DNA from: Lepisosteus oculatus
Lineage: Eukaryota > Chordata > Actinopteri > Semionotiformes > Lepisosteidae
Reading direction: 5' to 3'
NCBI RefSeq assembly: GCF_040954835.1
Contig: NC_090723.1
Span: 3,172,001 to 3,236,000 of the forward strand
DNA: 64,000 nucleotides
Under the pieces are notes generated by a model. The model was not told the origin of the DNA. It worked only from the letters and a program-made list of their open reading frames with translations, and searched no databases. Shown here one piece after another: positions 13,346-25,000 of this stretch. Position numbers and translations under genes: made by a program. Position 1 is the first letter of the stretch; each line of letters begins with the position of its first letter.

Positions 13346-16300
13346 TCCAAAGCACATTACAAATCTAGCTGAGAGGCATTTCATTCCAACCAAGATAAAG
13401 TCTTTCTTCCCATTAAAAACCAACAGCCAACAGCAAGCACAGAATCAGGGCTACAGACCTTTGGCTCCAGTTCTCTTTCCAATCATTTTCTCTTTTCTTT
13501 GACTTAAATGGAAAGACAGGAGCTGCACAGAGAAAGGCAGGGGAAAGGCGGTCTGCACCTGCCAGTATCAGCTGCCAGTATCAACCAATGATCAACTTGA
13601 GCACCAAAAAGGAACAAAGACCTCATCGCATTCATAAAATAAACTGTGATTAGATTTTTAAAAAACTAGATATACAAAGAAATACAAAGGTAATTTATTG
13701 CCAAATAAGGGAGAAACATGCTCAGACTCTAAAAAGCAGTGTTACAACAGAAATAGTAGTAAACATATTAATGACTTAAAACACATAATTAATTATCAGT
13801 GAGCAAAAATAGCAATAAATTGTGTTTTTCTTCTTTTTTCTTTTTTATGTTTTAGCACATAGAGTAATTTATCTCATGCATGTTGACTCAACCTCCAACT
13901 ATAAACAATAGATAAACTATAGATACTTTAAAAGCCAAACATGAATACAATGCAGACTGCAAACTATTGCAGCCATTCAAGCCAATAAATGCATTAAAAT
14001 GCATTAAATATGTTTTTCCTAGGAGAATATGTGCTTGAATTGCATAACGACGTTGTTAGGATTGGGTTAGTAATCTGAAACTGTAGGACAATAATTCCAC
14101 CCTAGTTTTAAATACCACCCCCTCAAACAAAAAACCCACACCTTCCCTGAAATGATGTCCCAACAGTCTCCTTACAATGAGCCTGAACTTTGTGTTAGTC
14201 ATGTTGCTGTGATATCAGTTACCTCATGTGCATGCTCATATAGCAGCTTCAGTTGAATAATTCTTGAATTATGTTCCTGACACCTACATTTTATTACACG
14301 CAATTCATTAACATTTGCTTACTATGAATTTACTTTCTGTTCTTCCACAAGTCTCTTTTGTTTTTATTCTTCTGCCTTTTCCTTTCTTGTTTAAATGTTT
14401 TTTTTATTTTATTTGTACCTTCTCCTCTTAATTTAAGAACCTAGCATCCTAATGTCACTTTAAATATGCATAACATACTTTAAATGTTGCACACAAATAG
14501 TGTGATTTTCGAGTTTATAAAATGGTAAGCAAAGAGTGGTTGCCAAGAACAGTCAGAAGATAAAAGTACATTCTGTGTGTTTTTTGCCCTATCAAAAGGA
14601 GACAAATTAACATTATCGTGAATATTTTACTGTGATCATTTAGACAAGGGATCTAATTTTAACAGGGATTCCCTTTTACTGTCAAGGAAATAACCATAGG
14701 AAATTACCACAGGAAATTGAGGTGTCTTGACAATTATGTGGAACACAGGGAACCTGTCTCATCAGCAGGGTCTACTTGTCTGCTCTAGCAGTGGGTTATC
14801 GGCAGACTCCACCTGTGCCACCAGCTCTGTGCCCATTATCTGCTGCAGTGCAACTTTCTACAATGATGTCTTGACTAGGGGCTCCACCCAAAGCTCCCCA
14901 CCACTTGCTCCGCTCAGAACTTCACGTTTTGTCATTTGCATATACACGCATATCGTATTTGCCATTCATCAGTTTTTGAAATAATGAAAGCATTTGAGAC
15001 ATTTAAGGATTTTCTCAACGAATTAGGCAGTGCCTTCCCAGACTTACATCCCATTGTTAAATTAATCCAAGTCCTAATTGAATTAACACCTTGCTTAATT
15101 AGATTTTCCTTCTAGTTTCACGGGCTAACAAACCACTGATTTCAAGTTACCTATACAATTTAGTTTTTAATCTGAACCGTCAACAGTTTACAATTAGTTT
15201 CATTACGATTTCAGTTAATGAGCTGTGCAGCTGTAATACAAATTCAAATGTCTCTGGGGACACAAGGGTCAGGAATCTGGGCACTGAAACATGTAAGTGT
15301 GGTTCATTTATGGACAGAAATAGTGTTGATGGATTCTGTCCATATTAATGTACAAAAGCTGAACTCAAAAGCGAAATTGGCAGACCATTTATTGAAAAAC
15401 CCTTTGATGAATGAAGCACAGGTATTGTAACCTAGACAGTGCTGAATCGTTTATGAAATGGAATAGCATCTATACAAGATTTTGAGAAATATAGCCACAA
15501 TTATTCAGATTTAAACCTAGGGCATGGTTTTATAAAGCCAGGCTAGTCAAGTTTAGATGTAGTGAGGTTATACTATAACTAGAAATAATGTACTGCTGCT
15601 ACCACACATACTTACTACATGCAACTCAAATTCTTAATATCATACAAAAAAAGTTGAAATTTCAAAAAGAGATTATTTGATAGACAGGAGAAGCACACAG
15701 GGTATCTAATACCGCTTAAAGGGAGGAAACATTTATTTTTCCCAAGTTAGGGAAAGCTGAGCCAGGAGCCAGGAGTCTTATGTAAGACTGGATAATATTT
15801 TCATCCATGGATTACTGCTGGGTTACCACTAGAGGATGGAGTAACAGCAATTCAGTAATGGTGCTTGCTTTTTGGGTGATCAGCATCCATTATGATGTAC
15901 CTGTAAATATAAGTCAGAAACAAAAATAAAAGTCAAGAAAGCTGTGGCTTGAGTTTTTGGTATTGCTTAACCTGAAACATAAACAAGTGTCTTTTCTTCT
16001 CTTTTTGTGCAGCTCTTATAGGTTTTTAAATAACCCTTTACTGCAGGTGTTTAAATGAAAGTCTGGTTTTCAGTCTTAACATGTTTAAGCAAATTATCCA
16101 TGATTAATGGAACTCATACAAAAAGACATTAACAGTTGAAGATGCATTCTTTGTGGAAAGCTAGCAAGATTTTATTAATTCCATTGTACACCAGCGTCAT
16201 ACAGCTGTTTTAGGAGGGCTCTGTGAGAAAAAAAAACTCTGTTTCCATTTAAATTTCTGCAACAGCCAATGAAGTGTGTTTTGTGGATTTTAAATAATGC

Positions 16301-18236
16301 GAGTTGGGGAACAGAGAAAAACAGAGAGTTGGGGAAGGACAATATGGAGGGAAACGTACTGCTCAATACGATTAGCTCTATCTCAGTATAAAGCACGTCA
16401 AGTATGTTATCATATATTGACAGAGTCATTTTGAAAACAACTCCCTTCAAAGGTGCTGAAGCTTAAGTATTAGGTTCTTACACACTGCTTTAAACTTAAG
16501 TTATAATGTAACCGCACTGTGAATTTGCTAAACTACACCTGAAGAATAAAAAATTAGAATGTAACTTATTAAACTATCAATTTATTATTTATTTTAAATA
16601 TAAATTATTAAGTTTCATGTATTCGAAGATGAGATATTAAACTGATAGATGTAAAGTTTGTTGTTTTATTTCTATTTTGTGTGTTATAGAACAGTAGTGT
16701 TATGTTGCTAAGTCTCCAATCATCTTAATCGGCTATATTCTCAAACTAATGAAAGACAACAGTTGCACAACAAAGTGCTTGTTTACCAAGTATTCAGCAT
16801 TTAGGACCTTTCTTAGGTTCCACAGATCTCTAGCTCCCCCTGCCTTGGTTTGTAAAAGCAAAGTAATTTTAACAGACTGAAAGCAAAATGACAAAAGGTT
16901 TAGGATAACACTAAACACTAGATACTGCTGGCGAGCCATAAAATATTAGAACATTCTCTAAGAAAGAAGAAGTCTTTTTAATATATAACTGTTCCCAACA
17001 AAAATATCTTCCCCTTTAAAGTGTGGAGTATGGTGTGTAAAAAAGGAAAGGAAAGTCCTTATTTAAATGCATGAAACACTGAGGTACTGCAACAAGAACA
17101 TCTGAAAAATGTCCGAGAGGGTATAGTCTTGTACAGTAGACAGAAGTGATACCCATGCTACTGTCCTGCTACCACCAAATCATGATACACAGTTCCTCTG
17201 TGAAACCTCCATGGTTTCCCCAGTGTATGCTGCATGTCTTATTAGGCAATGCTGTACCAGGGCTGGTCAGAAAACACCACCAGCCATGCAGTCTTGTGAC
17301 GCTGTGTCATCATTACCAGAACCATTGAAGAGGCATCGTCTTTTTACTGCATGCTAAGCTTGGAGAATGAAGATATTGTAGAATGCATTTAAATAAAAAA
17401 AAATTGATTAAAACGTTCGTTATTGTTGTAAATTAGTCTCGGGGAGACTGTGAGCGTATATAAATGTCATGTAAATTTTAGTTGCAGTCTGCACAATGAA
17501 TTCATTTTCCTTTATTTTGAGGTCTTCCATGAAGCCTAATAGGTCTAGCAGTTTCTTCTGCTGCTGTGCCGATGCTCGTCCTGCACTGATTGACAGTCCA
17601 TTCATTCGATTGTTAGACATAGACTGGGTGTGGGTTGATCACTAGCATTTTCTGTCATTTGGTACTGCTAAAGTCTTGTGATAACCGCACAATGGGTTAG
17701 CGTGGCAATGTTTTTGCTGCAGTATTTATTTACATGCTACCCTAAAACAAAACAATTGTAACAATTACCACATCATTCAAAAACGTAATGAATTTGACCT
17801 AAAATGTGCCAGTTCAGAAAATGGATTTCATGGAAATCTTTTGAAAGAGGTGTTTACTGTAGACCTTTAAACATGAATAATTGGAATATGCTGACTGTAA
17901 TACTTAGGCATGTTGCAGCCTGTCCAGAAGCTTTTCAACTGAAAGCTTTGTACAAAATCTACATTGCCAATGTACTTTCTTTAAACTCTTTGTAAACTCA
18001 GTGGAAAAATTTGGAATTTGGATATCTAATTCACTATATCTCTTTTCCTAATATCTGTTTAATGGAACAAAACATTTAGTGGAACAAACAAAATGGGAAG
18101 CATTTTCATGTTTCGTAATTTCACTGTAAAAATCTCCAGTATGTATTGCAAGATTTAAAGAAGTACTGAAAGTGGTTTGGTGTACTCCTGTGCTTTGTTA
18201 TAGATTCAGTTCTGGTTTCTGGTGCACTTCTCAGGG

Positions 18237-18243
18237 TATATAT
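18237..18243 (+). promoter_or_regulatory. mpeg1: TATA box of mpeg1
   Basis: TATATAT 62 bases before the start codon at 18305. This implies a short, unspliced 5' UTR of about 35-40 bases and fits an intronless gene. Confidence 0.6.
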
Positions 18244-18304
18244 TGAGATATACACCAGATACTCTTCAGAGAGCATTTGTAGCTGGGTGTTCAAACCTAA
18301 GAAA

Positions 18305-20494
18305 ATGATTCACAGGACTGAGATGATTGTGGTCTGGATTGTACTGCTCCGCACCCTCACTGGCGAGACTAAGACTTTTACATTCCAGGACTGCAACTCA
18401 AACCTTTCTGTGCTGGAAGTTCTGCCCGGAGGAGGATGGGACAACATACGAAACAAGGACATGGGAATAGTCATGAATATGAACTACTCTCGCTGCAGGA
18501 CCACAGAAGACAGGCAGTACCTGATCCCAGATGAGGTCTATGTGATCCCACAAAAGCAAACTAACATCGACATCCATTCTGAGTTGATAGAAGACTGGCA
18601 ATCGTACAAGGATGCTTTTTCCAATGATGTCAATGCTGAAGCGTCTTACCTTAAAGTCCTGAATGGCAAGTTTTCCGAGAAATTAGAGGAAACAAAGATC
18701 CACAATGTTTATGATAAGACTTCAACAACTCGGGTTCAAGTGAGAAATGTAATTTATTCTGTAAAAGCCAGACCAGATTTCTCATTTGACATCACCTTTA
18801 AGAAACAGCTCCTTGAAATTGCTCAGTGCCTGGCAAGCAACCAGACACAGAGGGCTCTCTACTTGGCTGAAATGCTGGTATTGCGTTACGGCACCCATGT
18901 GCTCACCAGTTTAGATGCCGGAGCAAGTCTAGTGCAAGAAGATCAGGTCAGTGAGAGTTTTCTACTGGACAATGCCGAACAGAAATCATCTGTCACAGCC
19001 TCTGCAGCAGTGTCTTTCTTCAGTACAGTCAATATTGGAATTAAAGGGAGTTCTCAAACTGAAGACGAAATGACCAAGAAATATCGGGAAAATACAACTG
19101 ACTCAAAAATTGAGAGTCACGGCGGTGTTCCCTTTTACCCTGGAATTACTTTGGCAAAATGGCAAGAAGGTATTTCAAACAACCTAGTGGCTGTCAGCAA
19201 ATTTGGGCTGCCCCTGCCTTTCTTCATCACCCCTGAGCGCTTGCCGGAGGTGCCTGAGACAATGGTGAAGGAGATAGCAAATACACTGGACAAGGCAATA
19301 AACCTTTATTATGCTGTAAACACCCACCCAGGGTGTCTTGATTCGAAATCGCCAAACTTCAACTTTCAGGCTAATGTAGATGATGGCTCGTGTCATTCAG
19401 CTAACACAAACTTTACCTTTGGAGGAGTTTACCAAACCTGCTCATTCTATTTACCTCCTTATGGGAAGATAGATTTTGCCAACAGCCTTTGCCAGTCTTA
19501 TTTTACCAAAAACCCTCTAACAGGGGACTTCTCTTGCCCACCACGTTACACTCCTGTCCTGTTAAACAGTGTGAATTATCATATCCCCGAGCGGCATACT
19601 GATTGCACTAAAGATTGTGCATTCTTCATTTTTGGCTGTGATACAAATTGTGAAACAACAGTATACTATTATAAGATTTATGTTTCCTCATATTGGTGTG
19701 CAGCGTTAGAGTCGGTGCCTCAAGACTCTGGTCTCCTGTTTGGTGGGCTCTACAGTAAAGGGGCTGTCAATCCTGTAACTCAGACTCACGCTTGTCCTCC
19801 TTATTTCTATCCTTTAAGACTGTTTGAGGACCTGGGCGTGTGTGTCAGCAGTGACTATGAGATGGGCGGTATAAATGCAGTGCCTTTCGGGGGCTTCTTC
19901 AGCTGTAAAACAGGTAACCCCTTAGCAGGCCATCTGAATACGCAGGCTCCTGGCATACAGCAGTATTTCTTCTACAGGGACAGTCCTACCAGCTACGCAA
20001 TGAAGTGCCCTCTTGGCATGAGCCAGCACCAGGCTTTTCTGAGCGACGGCTGCCAGGTGATGTACTGCATTCAGGCTGGTGAACTGTTTGCCGGTAGGCT
20101 GCCACCCATTCAGCTGCCACCTTTTCGCCACGCTCCCCTCTTCAACTTCACCAGCCCCGAGGTCCGTACACTTCACTCAGAAGGCAACAGGACCTGGGTG
20201 AAGGGGCCGGGGAGTCTGGTTTGGACCCTGGTCAGCTCCAAAAACGCGAGGGGACTCACCAAGGGTCGTTCAAGAGCACCATCACAGGAAGGGCCCACCA
20301 TTGCCATCTCTGTGACAGTCACGGTGATCCTTGTTGCGCTCATTGCTGGGGTGGGTTACAGTGTTAAATGGTGGAGAAGCAGAGGCTTCAGGAGGGCTGA
20401 AGAGGGGACACTAGTGGGTTCACACCCCACCTATGGATCCACTGCAGTGTTCGAAGAGCTCGAAGATTCAGACACCCGAGAGCAGCCCTTCTGA
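18305..20494 (+). CDS. mpeg1: Macrophage-expressed gene 1 (perforin-2), single exon
   Basis: Pore-forming innate immune protein of phagocyte endosomes, acting on engulfed bacteria. The 729-residue frame is uninterrupted, as expected for the intronless vertebrate gene. Residues 7-20 form a signal peptide. The MACPF domain follows, with LEVLPGGGWDN and the signature YGTHVLTSLDAGA. Next comes the cysteine-rich P2 region (FNFQANVDDGSC, NPLTGDFSC, GLLFGGLYS, VPFGGFFSC). A single transmembrane helix near residues 665-688 and a short cytosolic tail end the protein. The frame stays open back to 18287, but only through a GTG, so the first ATG at 18305 is chosen; the ATG at 18323 is a possible alternative. 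A TATA box lies 62 bases upstream and AATAAA follows at 20908. The gene looks intact and functional; the match to human MPEG1 from memory is close along its length. Confidence 0.97.
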   Translation: MIHRTEMIVVWIVLLRTLTGETKTFTFQDCNSNLSVLEVLPGGGWDNIRNKDMGIVMNMNYSRCRTTEDRQYLIPDEVYVIPQKQTNIDIHSELIEDWQSYKDAFSNDVNAEASYLKVLNGKFSEKLEETKIHNVYDKTSTTRVQVRNVIYSVKARPDFSFDITFKKQLLEIAQCLASNQTQRALYLAEMLVLRYGTHVLTSLDAGASLVQEDQVSESFLLDNAEQKSSVTASAAVSFFSTVNIGIKGSSQTEDEMTKKYRENTTDSKIESHGGVPFYPGITLAKWQEGISNNLVAVSKFGLPLPFFITPERLPEVPETMVKEIANTLDKAINLYYAVNTHPGCLDSKSPNFNFQANVDDGSCHSANTNFTFGGVYQTCSFYLPPYGKIDFANSLCQSYFTKNPLTGDFSCPPRYTPVLLNSVNYHIPERHTDCTKDCAFFIFGCDTNCETTVYYYKIYVSSYWCAALESVPQDSGLLFGGLYSKGAVNPVTQTHACPPYFYPLRLFEDLGVCVSSDYEMGGINAVPFGGFFSCKTGNPLAGHLNTQAPGIQQYFFYRDSPTSYAMKCPLGMSQHQAFLSDGCQVMYCIQAGELFAGRLPPIQLPPFRHAPLFNFTSPEVRTLHSEGNRTWVKGPGSLVWTLVSSKNARGLTKGRSRAPSQEGPTIAISVTVTVILVALIAGVGYSVKWWRSRGFRRAEEGTLVGSHPTYGSTAVFEELEDSDTREQPF

Positions 20495-20907
20495 CTGTCC
20501 TGCGTATGATTCCTGAGAGCAGTCTTGAAGGTGAAGCAGAATGTGTTTCCCCTCACACCTTCGTTTGTTTTATTGAATTATTTTCTTCGTCATAAAATAG
20601 ACCAGATAGTTCTGTAGCATGGTAGTGAAGACCAATCTTGTTCTTTTGAAATTGAATGCATGTTAAAACACATTATTAAGCATTTTGAAATCTGTAGCTT
20701 TCATTTTAGCAGATATTTTGAAAACATGTTCTATTTCACTGTAAGTTTTCATTGTATTAATGTGAATCTTTTTTGTGTTTTTAAAAATGATTTTCAATAC
20801 CAACTGTGATCACTATATACAAAACATGATTTTATTGTCTTACACGATTTAGCTTTCCACTTCTTAACACATTTGAAACTAATCATTTTCTATTCTGAAT
20901 CATAGAA

Positions 20908-20913
20908 AATAAA
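20908..20913 (+). terminator. mpeg1: Polyadenylation signal of mpeg1
   Basis: AATAAA about 410 bases after the stop codon; the first canonical signal on this strand downstream of the gene. Confidence 0.6.
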
Positions 20914-21289
20914 GGTACAGAGAAATTTTTAAAGCAGCATTCGGTTTCTAAACGTGTTTTGTCTTCTCTGGTGAACACATTCTAAGGCTATATGCTTGCC
21001 GATTGCCAGTTTGTCATGAAAAACATCACGCTAATTCGGTTCCTGAGCATGTCTGTTCCTGTCTTATGCATTCTTGTCACACAATAACGAGCATGGAATA
21101 TTCCTTTAGAAAACGGGAATTGACATTTAACTAGGCTTTTGGAAAGTCGGTCAAAGAAATAATATGCAGTGGCTTTTTCACATGCAAATTGCTTCAAAAT
21201 TAATTTCTACATGAATAATCACAAATTCATATTATGCATTCTGTTATGCGACGGTCCCTGAGGCTTCAGGGCTATCATGGCGAATAAAA

Positions 21290-21660
21290 GCCGAGCTCCA
21301 AACGCAGGTACACAGTGGAACCGCAGTGGAGGCTTAATGAGAGCTGAAGTAATAATGCAAGCTGATCGAAAATTGAGCCGTCTGAATTATTATAATTGAT
21401 CAGAAAAGGGCTGCCTTAATGCAGCGGAGAAACGGTCTTGTTTGAAGCTGTTTGAACTAACGCAAACGCTCCCTGCGGCATAGGACCGTCTGGAAAAGGC
21501 TGCAGAGCCGTAGTTTTGGAGGAGACAGCGGAAGAGAAAAGGCGACGAGGGCAAACTGGCCCCGCTAATTCAGTGCTCAGGGCGGCAGGGAAAAGGTATT
21601 CTAAGTAGTAGGTGAGCGTCTCGATACTGGAACGCGGAGCACCAATCGCTCCGCGCAATA
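21290..21660. promoter_or_regulatory. Candidate conserved noncoding element
   Basis: A richer, CpG-containing island in AT-rich surroundings between mpeg1 and the keratin gene. It has several homeobox-like cores (TTAATGAG, AAGTAATAATGC, TATAATTGATCAG, TTAATGC) and no convincing reading frame. The composition and lack of repeat features suggest a regulatory element. This is inference only. Confidence 0.3.
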
Positions 21661-21992
21661 TCTGTGCACTGAATAAGCGGGGGGGCTTTAAATAGTTTGC
21701 TCAATTTCCTGATTGAGATCAGGAGGATCCGCCTGATTGAAAGATTAGTGGTCTTTGTGAAATGAGGCCTGAGCGAGTTCGCACAGGTTCGGAAGGAAGC
21801 TGAGAGCCGGTCCAAATGCGCTGCTTACCTGGAACAACATTTGGCGTAACACGTTTTCCAAGTAACATAAAAACAACGTAACTTTTATTCCCTGTGGTGC
21901 GTTGGGTTCACAGGTTACTAGCATTTGGTTTAAAATGAGAACTATACAACGAAATAAAATAAACGCCACACTGTTTGCAACATTGGTGATCT

Positions 21993-21998
21993 TTTATT
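21993..21998 (-). terminator. Polyadenylation signal of the keratin gene
   Basis: AATAAA on the minus strand, about 57 bases past the keratin stop codon. Confidence 0.7.
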
Positions 21999-22054
21999 AA
22001 TTCAAATCCATTTTCTCAGTGGACATTCTCCTCTTCCTCCTGTTCACTGATTCA

Positions 22055-25000
22055 TTACTTAAGCTTGGAAGAAGATCTCACAACTTTTCCATCTACAAGC
22101 TCCTCAACCACTGTCACCACTTTCTTGGTGACCGAAGTTTTTGTTTCCACCCCTGAAACATCAGAGAAAATCATTATTCATCTTTAAATCTTTCCAGGTG
22201 TGTGTTTGTGTTCCATTTAAATGCTAGTTTAGTGTTTTTATTTATCATTTCAATGGAAATTACATTTCATGTTGCACTGTGCATATAGTATTATATTCTA
22301 ATTATAGTATTATATTCTAACTTGAACATATCAGATCTCAAGGATAGGCCTGGCCAATACTGGAATGGAAGACTTCCAAGAAAAATCAGTTTGCTGTTGT
22401 ACACAGTATAGGTAGACCAGATGATGGTGCTATTTTCTCAGGTTATTAAAAATCCTGTTGCAGTGTTTGTACGAGTAACACTGTTAACCCCAGGGTCCTG
22501 GCTAAATTGCACTCTGGGTTTGTACAATCTATTCTGCTTAAAGTTCCCTCTCAATTCAACTGATTATGTAATTTTCACTTTTTTACCTCATCTGCTGTGT
22601 AGTGGGCTGCTGGTGTATAAGGTGGGTGCTGTACCTTGGTTTTGGATGAAGTGAATCCCTTCTGATACATAAAGCACTTTTACAGTATACAGAATTTTAA
22701 GGTCTAGTACGTTGGGATGGAAAGCAGGATATAAAATGAAATAAATTATTTCATTTAATTGTTTCTTTGTTGTATAAACATACCTGATTTCTCCGTTATT
22801 AAGGAGCTCTCGGCTTGGGAACTACAGAAAAAAAAAAATCACATTTAATATAAAGCAGAAGGTACTGTCTGTAACCGAGTAGTTTTCCTCAGCAGACAGA
22901 CTTTCCTTGAATAGAGTTGTACAGGAGGCAGGGAAATTAATGATAAAACAATGACACCTTGTGGACAGCCCAAAGAACAACCCTCCTACCAGATCAAATT
23001 CCAAATGTCATTCTTTCACAGTAATATCCTGAGCGGATTCACTGTAACACCAGTTGCACTGTTGTTAAAATGTGTAAATATGATTTAGTTTAAAAGCTTT
23101 TCATACAGGATATGCACAAGTGAAACTCTTGCAAGGACACAAAATTCATTTCTAATTCCTAGTCTGTCTAATGACAGAAGCTGAACAACTAATTTTCTAT
23201 CATCTTAAGGGGACCTATGATATGGATATCGTATGGATGTGGATAATTGAATTAACTCACAAACAGTATATCTTTCACTGTTCGTGAGGTAATTCTAGTC
23301 TTTTTGAAATTGAACTTCCAGATCATCGCTTTTTGTCTGAAAGGTTTTGAAAGATGGTTGCAAACCTGACTCAAGAAAAATCAAACCCTCACACTTTACA
23401 GGAGCAGCAGTAAGACTGCCAAAGCTTAGCAGATCAGACTTTTTGATCATTTCTCACATTTAACAATTAATATTTTTTCACAAGTATTTAATTCAACACA
23501 ATATGCTGGATGCTGCATGCATGGTTATTACCTTATGTTGAGCACATTTGCATAGAAGGGTGATGAAGTAAAGTGATATTTGAAAAAAATATCATCTCAT
23601 TTTGTACATTTTGGCTCAATTTGTACAATTTGTATAGGGGCCTGTAACTCATCATTAATCCTATTGGGAGTGTTTCCCCATTCTTGCATAGTTATTGGCT
23701 CTGAAAGTGGATCCCGATAGAAATTCCTCCCCTTACCCTGCACTCCCCCCATCCAGCAGGCGCCTGTACTCCTCGATCTCCTTCTCCAGGCGGGTCTTGA
23801 TGCCCAGCAGGACTTGGTATTCCTCGGAGACGCGCGCAGTGTCAGCCCTCAGCTGGGTCAGCTGAGTCTCCAGGGAGGTGACCAGGGTCTGCAGGCTCCC
23901 CATCTGAGCGGAAAAGCGGGCCTCCGTGTCGGCCACTGTGCCTTCCAGCGACTGTTTCTGCAGAGAGCCCAGGCACGTTACTCCCCAGAGATTCCTTATC
24001 ATGAGATGAAAAAATCTAAGGGACATGCCGATAAAATCCATGCATTCTGTTAACTAATATAACATCAAACAACAATTATCTTTATTTTTATGCCACGCCA
24101 ATTTGTAATTGCTGATTTGTTGTCAACTCTTTGTACCACAATATCTCCCCTTCATCTCTGGACAGGAGAGTGACATTATGAAGGAATGTGTCGTTTCTGT
24201 CCTGGTTATTGATCTCACTGTGCAGACAGCAGAGCTAGAGGAGCTCTGGCTAATTGCACTGCAAGCGTTGAGTATAAAGGTGTGTACTCTGGACAGCCCA
24301 AACCAACCCACACCCAGTGAGCCACTGCTGGGGGAATCCTAGATTCCTGTATCTTTTGTAGGAAAAGGAAAAGAAAAAAGAACTAGAAAGGTGCTTGTAT
24401 GAGTGCTACCCTGCTGTACTAGTGTTATTGCTTTAATGCACTGAATGGGACCACCCTCTGACAGCTAATGTGTACAAGCAGGGGACAGTGATTGTGTAAC
24501 TGTGTTCTTGGCTTTTTTTCCTAATTTGCTACACTGTGCCATATATAGACTGAAATACAGAACAATGCTGTTTAAGAGCTTTACAAACTACAAGACATGT
24601 TATGTTTAACTGTATGTTTTGCAGTTGAAGTCTCTTATGTTATATTTTCACCTTTCTATGGTGACCCATATCTTAGTGCTCTGATAGCTGTGTGTGCAGT
24701 GGGCAAGAAATAAATACAACAGCAGTAGTATGGTATTATAAAACACAGCTTCGATCTGTAAGCTAATAGTCCTGCTGGAGTCCATTATTGCTTTGTTTGC
24801 CCAGTCTATTGTGAAAACAGCTCAGCTCTTTGTGATCCAGTGCCTGATGATTCACTCGTGTTCCTTACCGTAGCATAGAGGGACTGCAGTTCCAGCTCCA
24901 GGTTTTGGAAGCTCTGTTTGCCTTCTTTCAGCTCTGTCGTGCTGGTCTGGAGAGACTCAGTGCTCTCCTTCACCTCCTTCTGAACAACCTCTGCCTTTCA

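Larger units (their letters stand above)
11950..18230. other. Gene-poor interval between slc4a1 and mpeg1
   Basis: Apart from the two SINE-like copies (12.0 and 13.0 kb) I see no supported gene. The short frames here have no splice context or family match. One stretch near 17420-17650 on the minus strand reads like coding sequence but is unassigned; see findings. Confidence 0.5.

Noticed and set aside
13082-13423. 113-residue minus-strand frame near 13.2 kb
   Set aside because: It covers a SINE-like repeat and reads the repeat backwards.
18287-18304. Start of mpeg1 at 18287
   Set aside because: That codon is GTG; the first ATG in frame is 18305, close after the TATA box.
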